Assembly: GCF_003473295.1 (NCBI RefSeq)
Contig: NZ_QRMP01000008.1
Location: 1-31,036, forward strand
Reading direction: 5' to 3'
Length of the DNA: 31,036 bases
Source: Parabacteroides sp. AM08-6
GTDB taxonomy: Bacteria; Bacteroidota; Bacteroidia; Bacteroidales; Tannerellaceae
The translations under genes and the position numbers were made by a program. Below the pieces are notes generated by a model. The model ran no database searches. It was given only the letters and a program-made list of their open reading frames with translations, and was not told the DNA's origin. Below, piece by piece: positions 8,701 through 17,201 of this stretch (position 1 is its first letter; every line of letters begins with the position of its first letter).

Positions 8701-10332
8701 GCCAAGAATATGCAGGGACGCGGATATGGTAATATCCATTTGCACGGACCTTTCAGCAAATTGAATGTGGAAGGCGATGCTTTTGTACAAGACGGTGGTT
8801 TAGGTATCGAATATCTGAATACTTATTATACGTTCTCCGATTCACTCCATTTGACACCGGGTTCTATCATCGGCCGTAATGTAACTGTTCACGATAAATT
8901 TGGAAATCCGGCAAAAGTCAATCTAACGATTAATCACAAGCACTTCAAAGATTTGAATTTTAATGTGGAAATTCAAACAAATAATATGCTGGTATTCGAT
9001 GCAACTCAGAAGTTAAATCGTCAGATATTCGGGACGGTCTTCGGGACAGGAACTGCTTCTATAAAAGGGAATGGGCAGGTTGTAAACTTCGATATAAATA
9101 TGAGAAGTGATCCTAAGACATCGATTACTCTCGATTTTATGAATAATTCCTCGGCTGCCGATTACGATTTTATCACTTTTGTCAATAAAAAAGAGTTGGA
9201 ACAACAAACGATGTTGACAGGAGGAGATTCCATCAAAAAAACATTACTTACCTCTAAAGAAGACGAAGGGGCAGAACTTCGTATGAACTTCCTACTCGAT
9301 ATAACACCGGATGCTAACATCGATTTAATCATGGATCCTATTGGCGGCGATAAAATTTCGGGAAATTGTAGCGGAAGCCTGCAAGTACAATACGGAACAA
9401 AAACCGACCTGCGCATGTATGGTAATATCGGTATTGTAAATGGGAATTATAATTTCAGTTTACAACAACTTATCCATAAAGACTTCAAAATACGTGACGG
9501 AAGTACGATTAATTTCCGTGGAGATCCATTTGATGCAACGATGAATGTAAATGCGATATATAATCTGACGGCTAACATTCAAGATTTAGATGCCAATTTT
9601 GCTACAGAAAGTGCCCGCCGTAACATTCCGGTCAATTGCGTACTAAATCTGGATGGAATGCTGCGTAGCCCGAATATTTCATTTGATTTGGAACTACCCG
9701 GTTCCAATGAAGAATTGGAACGACAAGTGAAAAGTATTGTCGATACGGAAGATATGATGACACGACAGATTATTTATTTATTGGTATTGAATAAATTCTA
9801 TACACCTGAATATACAAACAATCCGTATGCTTCCAGAAATGAATTTTCTGCTGTTGCCTCTTCTGCTTTGTCCTCCCAGATATCAAGTTTGATGAATAGT
9901 TTTACTGATAAAGTACAATTAGGGACGAATATCCGAACCAGCCAGGATGGCATTGAAGATACAGAAGTGGAAATGTTGCTTTCGAGTCAGCTGTTGGACA
10001 ATCGTTTATTATTTAACGGGAATTTCGGATATAAGAACAACGCTACTCAAAAAAATGCTTTTATCGGCGAATTCGACTTGGAATATAAACTGAATAACAG
10101 TGGTGATATTCGCTTGAAAGCTTATAATCATGCAAACGATATGTATATGTACGTTCAAAAGGCATTAACAACCCAAGGAGTCGGTATCATGTACAAAAAA
10201 GACTTTACGCGTTTTTCTGATATTTTCCGTAAGAAAAAGAAAACGTTGCCGCTTATTCCGCTTCGTCCTGTTGTAAATGATACTATTCCGCAGTCTAAAA
10301 ATGAGATTTCAAAAGATAGTATTGTCGATTAA
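5788..10332 (+). CDS. tamB: TamB-like translocation/assembly module protein (DUF490)
   Basis: A 1514-residue envelope protein of the TamB/AsmA type. It is expected to be anchored in the inner membrane and to span the periplasm as a long hydrophobic beta-groove that works with an outer-membrane BamA/TamA protein or moves lipids. One N-terminal membrane anchor lies at about residues 13-33. A long run of beta-rich repeats follows, and a C-terminal TamB domain occupies roughly the last 400 residues. The chosen start is GTG at 5788: a stop codon at 5773 precedes it in frame, and the next ATG (codon 28) would cut into the anchor. A TAnnTTTG match (TAGTTTTG, 5781-5788) overlaps this GTG. The last 24 nt overlap the convergent dus gene. 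No TamA gene is adjacent; family assignment is strong, symbol by homology class. Confidence 0.9.
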   Translation: MLKYNKDIKGLKYIIITLLTLFWIFYAMPALLLRIPYIQQKVATIVTTELSDRLGVPVNIGKVNIKWINRLVLEDLYLADQQGETLFDANHVSAGFEILPLLKGKIVFSTVRLFGFSVNLNKKTPDDKLNLQFVLDAFANKDTVKKESNIDLRFNSILIRRGNFRYDIQNAAYTPGKFNPKHVNIKNLSATISMKAFNKDSLNAHIKKMSFDEASGFSLNKLSVNIIGNKDSAAINNFEIKLPGTDLKINRANINLAKVTSAKELLDDSPITLNIAPSQICMKDFSPFIPAFHNFAETIELSAEASGYVNNINLKQLTLKYSDKMLFVGKMELKGISHPEEAYIFGQINKMYITTDGITGLATNFSEHPVKLPEPIIKLGTINFTGEISGFFDNLVAFGKFSSSVGSLQTDLIFGKNKEKGIAAYLKGHISASGLQLNELFDDNNPYGTAKFNISLDMNRPQNGPFSGNIQANIDEFDYNGYKYEDIRLSGNFQKNSFDGMLQVNDPNGLLYAKGLFKHEGKNSVFNFTSQLKNFRPDSLHLTDKYENPEISLSLNADFRGNNIDNLEGSICIDSLSFKTVPDSFFLKKFQVEATGHSLDRHLSITSDVVNGEVTGAYSFTTLVPSLMNTLKGYVPALVNVTQKKQKFMENNFSLLLTIENTEAISNTLKLPFTMLNQGRITGHYNNQYNRFRFEAYLPKFNIGKSMFESGHLTCDNPADKANLQLKATNYNTKGLRNYLELKMDAENNRINTLISWANNKARLFKADLSASTIFTEEITEKGPSKLRTDITLNESPIVLNDTAWNVAPSSITIADGRIGIHNFSVSHNQEYLHMDGNISKEPTDTLLLDLKQIELSYIFDILNIPVLQFAGKATGTFNITDLYGSRMLNTDLEVQNFSFNQVPLGRLNLFSEWDDAQQGILMLGSIYKNDSIWTDVSGYVYPVGKNAGLSLFFGANDLNIAFLQPFVGKIAKNMQGRGYGNIHLHGPFSKLNVEGDAFVQDGGLGIEYLNTYYTFSDSLHLTPGSIIGRNVTVHDKFGNPAKVNLTINHKHFKDLNFNVEIQTNNMLVFDATQKLNRQIFGTVFGTGTASIKGNGQVVNFDINMRSDPKTSITLDFMNNSSAADYDFITFVNKKELEQQTMLTGGDSIKKTLLTSKEDEGAELRMNFLLDITPDANIDLIMDPIGGDKISGNCSGSLQVQYGTKTDLRMYGNIGIVNGNYNFSLQQLIHKDFKIRDGSTINFRGDPFDATMNVNAIYNLTANIQDLDANFATESARRNIPVNCVLNLDGMLRSPNISFDLELPGSNEELERQVKSIVDTEDMMTRQIIYLLVLNKFYTPEYTNNPYASRNEFSAVASSALSSQISSLMNSFTDKVQLGTNIRTSQDGIEDTEVEMLLSSQLLDNRLLFNGNFGYKNNATQKNAFIGEFDLEYKLNNSGDIRLKAYNHANDMYMYVQKALTTQGVGIMYKKDFTRFSDIFRKKKKTLPLIPLRPVVNDTIPQSKNEISKDSIVD

Positions 10333-11253
10333 AATCCTTACAGCATCCTTATATTCAAGTAAAGTTTTACTTTTTATTACTTTCTTATGTAACTTTTTGT
10401 CTACATCCGGTAACATATAATCCCAAAGTGTTTTCATACGGGCAAGAATCTGATGGTCTCCTCCTTCCAAAGATTTCCCATATTCTTCCGCCAACAAGGC
10501 ATGGAAAGCACGTAGTTTGGATTTCTTCTCCCTATCTGACAACTCTTTTCCAGCCTGATATTCCATTGCCAACCACGGAGCTGCCAACAGGCCACGTCCC
10601 AGCATAATTCCCCGGAGACGAGGGAACTGTCCGGTTATTGCATAAATATCAGCAAGTGTATTCAAATCTCCATTATAAAACAATGGATGACTACAAGATT
10701 CATAAAAACGAGAAAAACCGTCTAAATCAACAATTCCTTTATATTGTTGGATTCCAATCCGGGGATGTAAAGTGACATGTACAAGAGGATGTGAGTTTAA
10801 TATGGGCACAATGGCTTGAATTTCTTCTGCAACATTCCAACCTAAGCGTAATTTGACGGAGAATTTCAGCTCCGGAAATTCAGGTATGACATTCAATAAT
10901 GTTTCAACGTCATGAGGATAAGGTAAAATACCTGCACCACGATGTAAACGAACCTGCATTGGAAAAGGGCAACCTAAATTAATATCAGCCCGCCGATAAC
11001 CGTATTGATAGAACAACGATGCTATTCGCCGGAACTCATCAGGAATAGCCGCTATCAATTGAGGAATAACCTGAATAGATTGATTTTCCCTATGCGCTAT
11101 ATCCCGTAAGTCTTTATTACGGAAACCGTCTTTTTCAATGCGAATAAAAGGCGTATAATAACTCTCCACCCCTCCGAACACTTGTGCATGGGCTTCTCTA
11201 TAAATGGCATCCGTATATCCTTGCAAAGGTGCAAAATGAACTACAGGTCTCAT
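10309..11253 (-). CDS. tRNA-dihydrouridine synthase family protein
   Basis: A 314-residue FMN-dependent Dus enzyme that reduces uridines in tRNA to dihydrouridine. The N terminus FAPLQGYTDAIYR fits the first FMN-binding strand. INLGCPFPMQ at 91-100 holds the conserved NxGCP motif with catalytic Cys95. KLRLGW and the HPR segment, followed by NGD, match later FMN-binding loops, and MLGRGLLAAPWL is the phosphate-binding end of the barrel. The helical C-terminal domain is short. Subfamily (DusA, B or C) is not assigned. Its ATG overlaps the lipB stop by 4 nt (ATGA), suggesting translational coupling. Its 3' end overlaps the tamB-like gene by 24 nt tail to tail. Confidence 0.9.
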   Translation of the reverse strand: MRPVVHFAPLQGYTDAIYREAHAQVFGGVESYYTPFIRIEKDGFRNKDLRDIAHRENQSIQVIPQLIAAIPDEFRRIASLFYQYGYRRADINLGCPFPMQVRLHRGAGILPYPHDVETLLNVIPEFPELKFSVKLRLGWNVAEEIQAIVPILNSHPLVHVTLHPRIGIQQYKGIVDLDGFSRFYESCSHPLFYNGDLNTLADIYAITGQFPRLRGIMLGRGLLAAPWLAMEYQAGKELSDREKKSKLRAFHALLAEEYGKSLEGGDHQILARMKTLWDYMLPDVDKKLHKKVIKSKTLLEYKDAVRILIDNTIF

Positions 11254-11918
11254 CTGGGGAACATTTCTGTAAAAAGTGAAAATAACTGTTTTTTTGCTTT
11301 TTCAAAGTCTTGTTTTTCTCCCAGCTCTTTTTCCAGGGAAGTGACTCCCTTATCCGTGAAACCACAAGGATTAATCAAAGAGAAATAACTCAAATCCGTA
11401 TTTATATTCAATGCGAATCCATGCATCGTTACAAATCGGCTACTTTTTACTCCAATTGCACAAATCTTACGGGCACATCCTTTTACCAAGGGGTCAATCC
11501 AGACACCTGTCGCTCCATTCAGCCTTTCTCCTTTGATTCCGTACAAAGCCAGAAAAATAATAATAATTTCCTCCAACTTGCTTATATATTGCTTTAATCC
11601 AAGATGCCAGCAATCCAAATCAAATATAGGATAACCCGTTATTTGTCCAGGACCATGATAGGTGATGTCTCCACCTCGGTTTATATGATAAAATGAAATA
11701 CCACGAGCTTGCAACAAATCTTGTGGAATCAACAAATTAGTATCTTTTCCACTTTTTCCGATAGTCAGAACAGGGGCATGTTCACAAAAAAGCAATTGGT
11801 TTTCCCCTTGCATTCCGTGAACTTTTGCATCCAACAATGCATTGAATGCTATAGTTTGGCGTTTTAATGCATCTGCATAATCTATATATCCGAGGTCGTA
11901 ATAAGTGAAGCTCTCCAT
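11250..11918 (-). CDS. lipB: Octanoyl-ACP:protein octanoyltransferase LipB
   Basis: A 222-residue enzyme that moves octanoate from acyl carrier protein to lipoyl domains, the first step of lipoate synthesis before LipA. RGGDITYHGPGQITGYPI (81-98) is the family signature. KICAIG supplies the likely catalytic Lys151 and INPCGF the acyl-cysteine Cys185; the 34-residue spacing equals that of E. coli K135/C169. The ATG at 11918 lies inside the mtgA reading frame (37-nt overlap) and the stop overlaps dus, so the gene probably depends on read-through from mtgA. No lipA is present in the window. Confidence 0.96.
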   Translation of the reverse strand: MESFTYYDLGYIDYADALKRQTIAFNALLDAKVHGMQGENQLLFCEHAPVLTIGKSGKDTNLLIPQDLLQARGISFYHINRGGDITYHGPGQITGYPIFDLDCWHLGLKQYISKLEEIIIIFLALYGIKGERLNGATGVWIDPLVKGCARKICAIGVKSSRFVTMHGFALNINTDLSYFSLINPCGFTDKGVTSLEKELGEKQDFEKAKKQLFSLFTEMFPR

Positions 11919-12664
11919 TTCTTTCTTTTTTTGATTTTATCGGAATTTATGTCAGAATCAGACTCTCCTGTGTCGTACCCCATCTCTATCTTTAAGAGTT
12001 TACCCATCAACGACATGATTTTTGCCTGTCGTTTTAGCATATACGGGGAAGGTTTACCTGAATTGAATCTTCTTGGATTAGGCAAAGATGCTGCTATCAA
12101 AGCTGCTTCGGAGCGAGTTAATTTATATGCAGACTTACCAAAGTGAGAATGTGCTACAGCTTCAGCACCATAAATACCCTCTCCCATTTCTATCGAATTC
12201 AGATAAACTTCCATTATACGTTCTTTCCCCCAAATCCATTCTATCAAAAGAGTAAAATAGGCTTCTATACCCTTACGCAGATAACTTTTTCCGGGCCAGA
12301 GAAATACATTCTTTGCCGTTTGTTGTGAAATTGTACTGGCTCCTCTTATCCGTTTACCGCTTTTGGCTTCAGAACGAGCTTTCTGTATCTGTTCAATGTC
12401 GAAACCATGGTGGTCCAAAAAAAGATTATCTTCCGAAGCGACAACAGCTTGTACCAAAGGTTGGGCTATTTTCGAGATAGGAACCCATTTGTGTTCCAAT
12501 TTAAAAGGTTTTCCATCATGAAACTGTTCATACATACGTATGAACATCAACGGTGTGTAATATACAGGTACAAACTTGTATATCACCACCGCTAATATGC
12601 TGAAAAAAAATAACCCTATCAATAGGTTTCTTCCCCAGATTAATATTTTTTTCAGTATGTGCAT
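11882..12664 (-). CDS. mtgA: Monofunctional peptidoglycan glycosyltransferase MtgA
   Basis: A 260-residue GT51 enzyme that polymerises lipid II into glycan strands at the periplasmic face of the inner membrane. A single N-terminal membrane anchor lies at about residues 12-33. SEDNLFLDHHGFD at 77-89 holds the catalytic Glu78. RGASTISQQTAKN (107-119), the WIWGKERIMEVYLN block (143-156) and AALIAASLPNP complete the GT51 motifs. There is no transpeptidase domain, which marks it as the monofunctional type. It heads an overlapping series with lipB and dus and has its own candidate promoter. The C-terminal tail after about residue 225 is charged and overlaps lipB. Confidence 0.94.
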   Translation of the reverse strand: MHILKKILIWGRNLLIGLFFFSILAVVIYKFVPVYYTPLMFIRMYEQFHDGKPFKLEHKWVPISKIAQPLVQAVVASEDNLFLDHHGFDIEQIQKARSEAKSGKRIRGASTISQQTAKNVFLWPGKSYLRKGIEAYFTLLIEWIWGKERIMEVYLNSIEMGEGIYGAEAVAHSHFGKSAYKLTRSEAALIAASLPNPRRFNSGKPSPYMLKRQAKIMSLMGKLLKIEMGYDTGESDSDINSDKIKKRKKWRASLITTSDI

Positions 12665-12686
12665 ACAATTCCTGATTTAGCAAGCA

Positions 12687-12694
12687 CAAACTTA
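12687..12694 (-). promoter_or_regulatory. Candidate -7 box for mtgA-lipB-dus
   Basis: The minus strand reads TAAGTTTG, an exact TAnnTTTG match, 22 bp upstream of the mtgA ATG and 32 bp beyond the xylE stop. It suggests that mtgA-lipB-dus is transcribed independently of the xylose genes. No good -33 TTTG is visible. Confidence 0.4.
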
Positions 12695-12726
12695 CAGAAT
12701 AAATTCGAAATAAGGGAATAGGAACC

Positions 12727-14271
12727 TCACTTCTTCCAATATTGTTCCATTTGCTCCAAAGTCTTCCCTTTGGTTTCCGGAACAAATTTCCAGATAAACA
12801 AAGCTGCCAAAATCCCCATTAACCCATAAATCCAATAGGCCATTCCATGGTTGAATGTATTTGTCAAATATTGGTTTTTATCTAACATTGGGAATGTCCA
12901 GGAAACAAGAAAATTAGCTATCCACTGTCCGGCAACAGCTATTGACATAACCGTTGAACGAATGGAATTGGGAAAAATTTCGGCCAACAATACCCAGCAA
13001 ACCGGCCCCCATGACATTGCGAATCCAGCTGTATAAACCAACATACAAAGTAATGAACCAATACCGACAGAATGCATATAGAAAGTTGTTCCCAATATCA
13101 TCATCGAAACGGCCATAATCAATGCTCCAATTATCATCAATGGTCGCCTTCCAAATTTATCTACAGTAAAAATAGCCAGCACTGTAAACGACAGATTCAC
13201 TGCTCCTACTATAATTTGTTGCATCAAGGCAGCATCTGTAGCAGCTCCCATCGTCTTAAATATTTCCGGAGCATAATAAAGTACGACATTAATACCGACA
13301 AACTGCTGAAAACCGGACAACATGACTCCGACGAAAATTATCAATATACCAAATGAACGAATAGGAAATATCAGCGACAGGAAAAAACTACCAATCAAAG
13401 CTATCTCCAGCGCATTTGTATTCCCTGCTAATTCCAATATGCCATAAAAAATCAGAAACAGTACCAGCCACATTCCCATAAATAGAAAATAAGGGCGCAT
13501 AGATGGTGATTTTTCATGAAAACTATCCTTTATTTCAGCCAATTCTTTCCCTGCCAACTCACTAGGCATCAGGCGTTTTAATATGGAAAGTGCTTTTTCT
13601 GTCTTTCCACGCATGACAAGATAACGGGGTGTTTCAGGTACCAACATCAAAAAAGTAAAGAAGAATAAAGCCGGAATAATTTCGGAAGCAAACATCCAAC
13701 GCCAGCCCGTTTCATGCAACCAAGTAGCATCTCCTTGTAAAGCAATACTGTAATTAACAAAATAGACAACCAGCATACCAAAAATGATAGCAAACTGATT
13801 CCAAGAGACCAAGTTTCCACGACGTTCCGCCGGCGCCATTTCCGCAATATACATCGGTGAGACCATAGAAGCAAGTCCAACCCCTATTCCGCCTATAATA
13901 CGGTAAAATACAAACAGGTACATATATGTATGGTCACCACTGCCCGGCATTCCTATAAACAGTTCGGGCCATGCGGAGCCAATAGCCGACAACAGGAACA
14001 AAATAGCAGCTAAAACAAGTGTTGGTTTACGTCCGAACCGTTGACTAATCCAACCGGCAAACGAAGCCCCCAAGATACATCCAATCAGTGCACTACTCAC
14101 TACAAAGCCTTCCAGAGCATTTGCCTGATCCAAAGGAAGTGCATAAGGTTCAATAAAAAACTTACGAAGCGATTCGACAGTTCCGGATATCACAGCCGTA
14201 TCATAGCCGAACAATAGTCCTCCCAATGTGGCCACAAGAGTGATACCTAAGATATAATTGTTGTTTTTCAT
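12727..14271 (-). CDS. xylE: Sugar porter MFS, probable D-xylose:H+ symporter
   Basis: A 514-residue, 12-helix major facilitator transporter of the sugar porter family, located in the inner membrane and expected to import D-xylose with protons. Visible family motifs are FGYDTAVISG (21-30) in helix 1, the loop 2-3 motif with RFGRKP (about 78-83), PETPRYLV at the end of helix 6, VDKFGRRPL in loop 8-9, and PETKGKTLEQ at 498-507. Full length. It is the last gene of the xyl cluster, 63 bp downstream of xylA and separated by a strong hairpin. Specificity for xylose is inferred from the neighbours; the family also includes arabinose, galactose and glucose carriers. Confidence 0.93.
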   Translation of the reverse strand: MKNNNYILGITLVATLGGLLFGYDTAVISGTVESLRKFFIEPYALPLDQANALEGFVVSSALIGCILGASFAGWISQRFGRKPTLVLAAILFLLSAIGSAWPELFIGMPGSGDHTYMYLFVFYRIIGGIGVGLASMVSPMYIAEMAPAERRGNLVSWNQFAIIFGMLVVYFVNYSIALQGDATWLHETGWRWMFASEIIPALFFFTFLMLVPETPRYLVMRGKTEKALSILKRLMPSELAGKELAEIKDSFHEKSPSMRPYFLFMGMWLVLFLIFYGILELAGNTNALEIALIGSFFLSLIFPIRSFGILIIFVGVMLSGFQQFVGINVVLYYAPEIFKTMGAATDAALMQQIIVGAVNLSFTVLAIFTVDKFGRRPLMIIGALIMAVSMMILGTTFYMHSVGIGSLLCMLVYTAGFAMSWGPVCWVLLAEIFPNSIRSTVMSIAVAGQWIANFLVSWTFPMLDKNQYLTNTFNHGMAYWIYGLMGILAALFIWKFVPETKGKTLEQMEQYWKK

Positions 14272-14290
14272 GATATTAGTATTAACAAAT

Positions 14291-14328
14291 AAATGACGAT
14301 TTAGCAGTATGTCGCTAAACCGTCATTT
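14291..14328. terminator. Hairpin between xylA and xylE
   Basis: Arms AAATGACG (14291-14298) and CGTCATTT (14321-14328), continued after one A/C mismatch by TTTAGC (14300-14305) and GCTAAA (14314-14319), enclose an 8-nt loop. The stem has 14 paired bases in all. On the minus strand it is followed by TATTTGTTAAT, only moderately U-rich. It fits a partial terminator or an mRNA-stabilising hairpin that sets xylE below xylA and xylB. Confidence 0.6.
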
Positions 14329-14334
14329 AATAAA

Positions 14335-15663
14335 TTATATGTATTGATTAATTATCATCTCATACAATTCCTGTTTACCGCTAATTTGCTTCGGCTCACC
14401 ATCACGCAAAGCAATCGTACGTAAATCTTCCAATAAAAGTTTTCCATCTTCAAAAGCCTTTCCGTCACCATTATCAAAACTGGCATAACGTTCGGCCCGC
14501 ATTTTTCTATAATCGGAATTTTCAAGAATATCGGCAGCTGCCATTAATGCACGGGCAAAGGAATCCATTCCCCCGATATGCGCAAAGAATATATCATCCA
14601 AATCTGTAGAATTACGACGAGTCTTAGCATCGAAATTCGTACCTCCGGTAGTCAAACCACCTCCTTCAAGAATAACCAACCAAGCCTGTGTCAATTCATA
14701 GATATCCATTGGAAACTGGTCGGTATCCCATCCATTCTGATAATCCCCCCGGTTTGCATCAATGCTACACAACATACCGGCATCAACTGCTGCCTGTAAT
14801 TCATGTTCGAATGTATGCCCGGCCAAGGTAGCATGATTCACTTCTATATTTAAAGCAAAATCTTTATCCAATCCGTAATGGCGCAAAAAACCGATGACAG
14901 TTTCCGAATCCACATCATATTGATGCTTAGTTGGTTCCATCGGTTTCGGTTCAATTAAGAAAGTTCCTTTAAAACCATTCTTACGACCATAATCACGAGC
15001 CATAGTCAACATCATGGCCAAATGGTCCTTTTCGCGCTTCATGTTTGTATTCAGCAAACTCATATAGCCTTCACGACCACCCCAGAATACATAATTTTCA
15101 CCTCCTAATGCGATACAAGCATCGATGGCATTCTTAATCTGCGTACCCGCACAAGCAACAGCCGGGAAATAAGGATTCGTTGCCGCACCATTCATATAAC
15201 GTTTATTACCAAATACATTAGCGGTAGACCACAACAATTTTTTCCCAGTTGCCTGCTGATGTTCTTTTGCAAACTCAACCATTGTATGCAAATCCTTTTC
15301 AAATTCAGCCAAAGTAGGAGCCTCATCTACCACATCCACATCATGGAAGCAATAATAAGGAATACTACATTTAGTCATAAACTCAAAAGCGGCATCCATT
15401 TTATATTTAGCACGTGAAATACGATCTGCCGATGTATTCCAAGGAAATATCTTGGTTCCACCTCCAAACTGGTCGCCACCTTCCGCACACAAAGTATGCC
15501 AATAAGCCATTGCAAAACGAAGATGTTCTTTCAACGTCTTCCCCATCACAACCTTATTTTCATCATAATAATGAAAAGCCATCGGATTCTTCGACTCGCG
15601 GCCTTCAAACTCTATCTTTCCTATACCCGGAAAGAATTCTTTTTCACCTTTAAAATAGTTCAT
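14335..15663 (-). CDS. xylA: Xylose isomerase
   Basis: A 442-residue class II xylose isomerase that interconverts D-xylose and D-xylulose in the cytoplasm using two divalent metals. FHDVDV at 106-111 has catalytic His107 and Asp110. WGGREGY lies at 194-200. [11 protein letters not shown] begins at the metal ligand Glu238. [17 protein letters not shown] (272-288) and IDANRGD (301-307) provide the remaining metal ligands. Length is normal for the class. It lies 36 bp after xylB on the same strand and upstream of the putative transporter. There are no signs of damage. Confidence 0.98.
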   Translation of the reverse strand: MNYFKGEKEFFPGIGKIEFEGRESKNPMAFHYYDENKVVMGKTLKEHLRFAMAYWHTLCAEGGDQFGGGTKIFPWNTSADRISRAKYKMDAAFEFMTKCSIPYYCFHDVDVVDEAPTLAEFEKDLHTMVEFAKEHQQATGKKLLWSTANVFGNKRYMNGAATNPYFPAVACAGTQIKNAIDACIALGGENYVFWGGREGYMSLLNTNMKREKDHLAMMLTMARDYGRKNGFKGTFLIEPKPMEPTKHQYDVDSETVIGFLRHYGLDKDFALNIEVNHATLAGHTFEHELQAAVDAGMLCSIDANRGDYQNGWDTDQFPMDIYELTQAWLVILEGGGLTTGGTNFDAKTRRNSTDLDDIFFAHIGGMDSFARALMAAADILENSDYRKMRAERYASFDNGDGKAFEDGKLLLEDLRTIALRDGEPKQISGKQELYEMIINQYI

Positions 15664-15699
15664 GTCTTTCTATTTTTTAATTACAATTTTGTATATCTA

Positions 15700-17190
15700 T
15701 CAATTATTAATCTGTTTTTCCAGCCGTTCTTTCCAAACTTCAAAAGCACCACAATATTTATCGGCTTTCAACCCGTTCGGTTCTATCACATTAATTTTTT
15801 TCAATGAAGCAAAAGCCTCTTGTGCAGTAGCATAAATTCCGGCACCTATTCCGGCACCTTTGGCAGCTCCAACAGCCCCATTCGTATCATACAGTTCGAT
15901 TACAGTTCCGGTTACACCAGCCAAAGCATCCCGGAATATAGAACTTAAAAATAAATTTGCATTTCCGGCACGGATTACCTGTATATCTATTCCCATTTCA
16001 TTCATAATATCCATCCCATATTTAAAAGAGAATACTATCCCTTCTTGGGCTGCCCGCGCAATATGTGCTTTACTATGAATATTAAAGTTCAATCCCTGAA
16101 TAGAACAATTTATTTGCTTATTCTGTAACATACGTTCCGCCCCATTACCAAAAGGAAGAATAGAAAGTCCTTCCGAACCGATAGGAACAGAATCCGCCAA
16201 ATCGTTCAATTCAGAGTAAGTGATGCCTTCAGGAGCAACATTCCTTTTTACCCAAGAATTAAGAATACCAGTACCGTTTATACAAAGCAACACACCAAGA
16301 CGTGTTTGTTCTGTTGTATGATTGACATGAGCAAACGTATTTACCCGCGAAAGGGTATCATAATTCACTTTTCCGTTCACACCGTAGACAACTCCCGATG
16401 TTCCGCCTGTAGCAGCAATTTCACCGGGATTCAATACATTCAGAGAGAGAGCATTATTGGGTTGATCTCCGGCTCGGTAGGTAATAGGAGTACCTTTCTT
16501 CATACCCAATTCCGAGGCAACAGACCCCAATAGTTCCCCCTGCAGACCAAATGTCGGACAAATCCGAGGTATTAATTCTTTTCCAAATCCGTAATAATTC
16601 ATCAAATCGTCAGAAATAGTATTCTTCTGGAAATCCCAGAAAATACCTTCCGACAAACCGGATATAGTTGTCGCAATATCACCGGACATACGCATTGCAA
16701 TAAAGTCACCCGGTAACATAAATTTATGAATGGCCTCAAATACAGCAGGTTCAAACTCTTTTACCCAAGCCAGTTTTGAAGCCGTAAAATTTCCGGGCGA
16801 ATTCAATAAATGTGTCAGACACCTTTTTTCTCCGATAGTTTTAAATGCACGTTCTCCATAAGGAACTGCACGGCTATCACACCATATAATAGAAGGACGC
16901 AACACTTCCATCTTTTTGTCAACCAACACCAGCCCATGCATTTGATAAGAAATACCGATAGCCTCTATTTGCGTACCATCAATACGAGCTTTCAAAATGG
17001 CTCCTTTTATCGCTTCTTTCAAAAACTTCCACCAATCGTCAGGGTTTTGTTCTGCCCACCCCGGCTGTATGGCATTGATAGCAGCTTCTTCTTTCGGATA
17101 AAAATCAGATGAAACTGTCAGACCGGTTTCTTTATCTACAATAGAAGCCTTTACCGAAGAACTTCCTATATCACAACCTAGCAAATACAT
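15700..17190 (-). CDS. xylB: Xylulokinase (FGGY family)
   Basis: A 496-residue FGGY carbohydrate kinase that phosphorylates D-xylulose to xylulose-5-phosphate for the pentose phosphate pathway. The N-terminal phosphate loop CDIGSSSVKASIVD is at 6-19. SYQMHGLV (81-88) is the substrate loop typical of xylulokinases. IWCDSRA follows at 102-108. Asp242 in AGDQPNNA matches the catalytic base. The C-terminal nucleotide-binding half includes RAGNANLFLSSIFRD. It lies 11 bp downstream of xylR, so the two are almost certainly co-transcribed. The N terminus and length (E. coli XylB is 484) argue against truncation. Confidence 0.95.
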   Translation of the reverse strand: MYLLGCDIGSSSVKASIVDKETGLTVSSDFYPKEEAAINAIQPGWAEQNPDDWWKFLKEAIKGAILKARIDGTQIEAIGISYQMHGLVLVDKKMEVLRPSIIWCDSRAVPYGERAFKTIGEKRCLTHLLNSPGNFTASKLAWVKEFEPAVFEAIHKFMLPGDFIAMRMSGDIATTISGLSEGIFWDFQKNTISDDLMNYYGFGKELIPRICPTFGLQGELLGSVASELGMKKGTPITYRAGDQPNNALSLNVLNPGEIAATGGTSGVVYGVNGKVNYDTLSRVNTFAHVNHTTEQTRLGVLLCINGTGILNSWVKRNVAPEGITYSELNDLADSVPIGSEGLSILPFGNGAERMLQNKQINCSIQGLNFNIHSKAHIARAAQEGIVFSFKYGMDIMNEMGIDIQVIRAGNANLFLSSIFRDALAGVTGTVIELYDTNGAVGAAKGAGIGAGIYATAQEAFASLKKINVIEPNGLKADKYCGAFEVWKERLEKQINN

Positions 17191-17201
17191 ATTCTGATGT
17201 T

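Noticed and set aside
10921..10980. Loss of the catalytic cysteine in the dihydrouridine synthase
   Set aside because: At first the HRGAGIL segment seemed to lack the Cys, but the catalytic residue belongs to the NxGCP motif, and Cys95 is present there.
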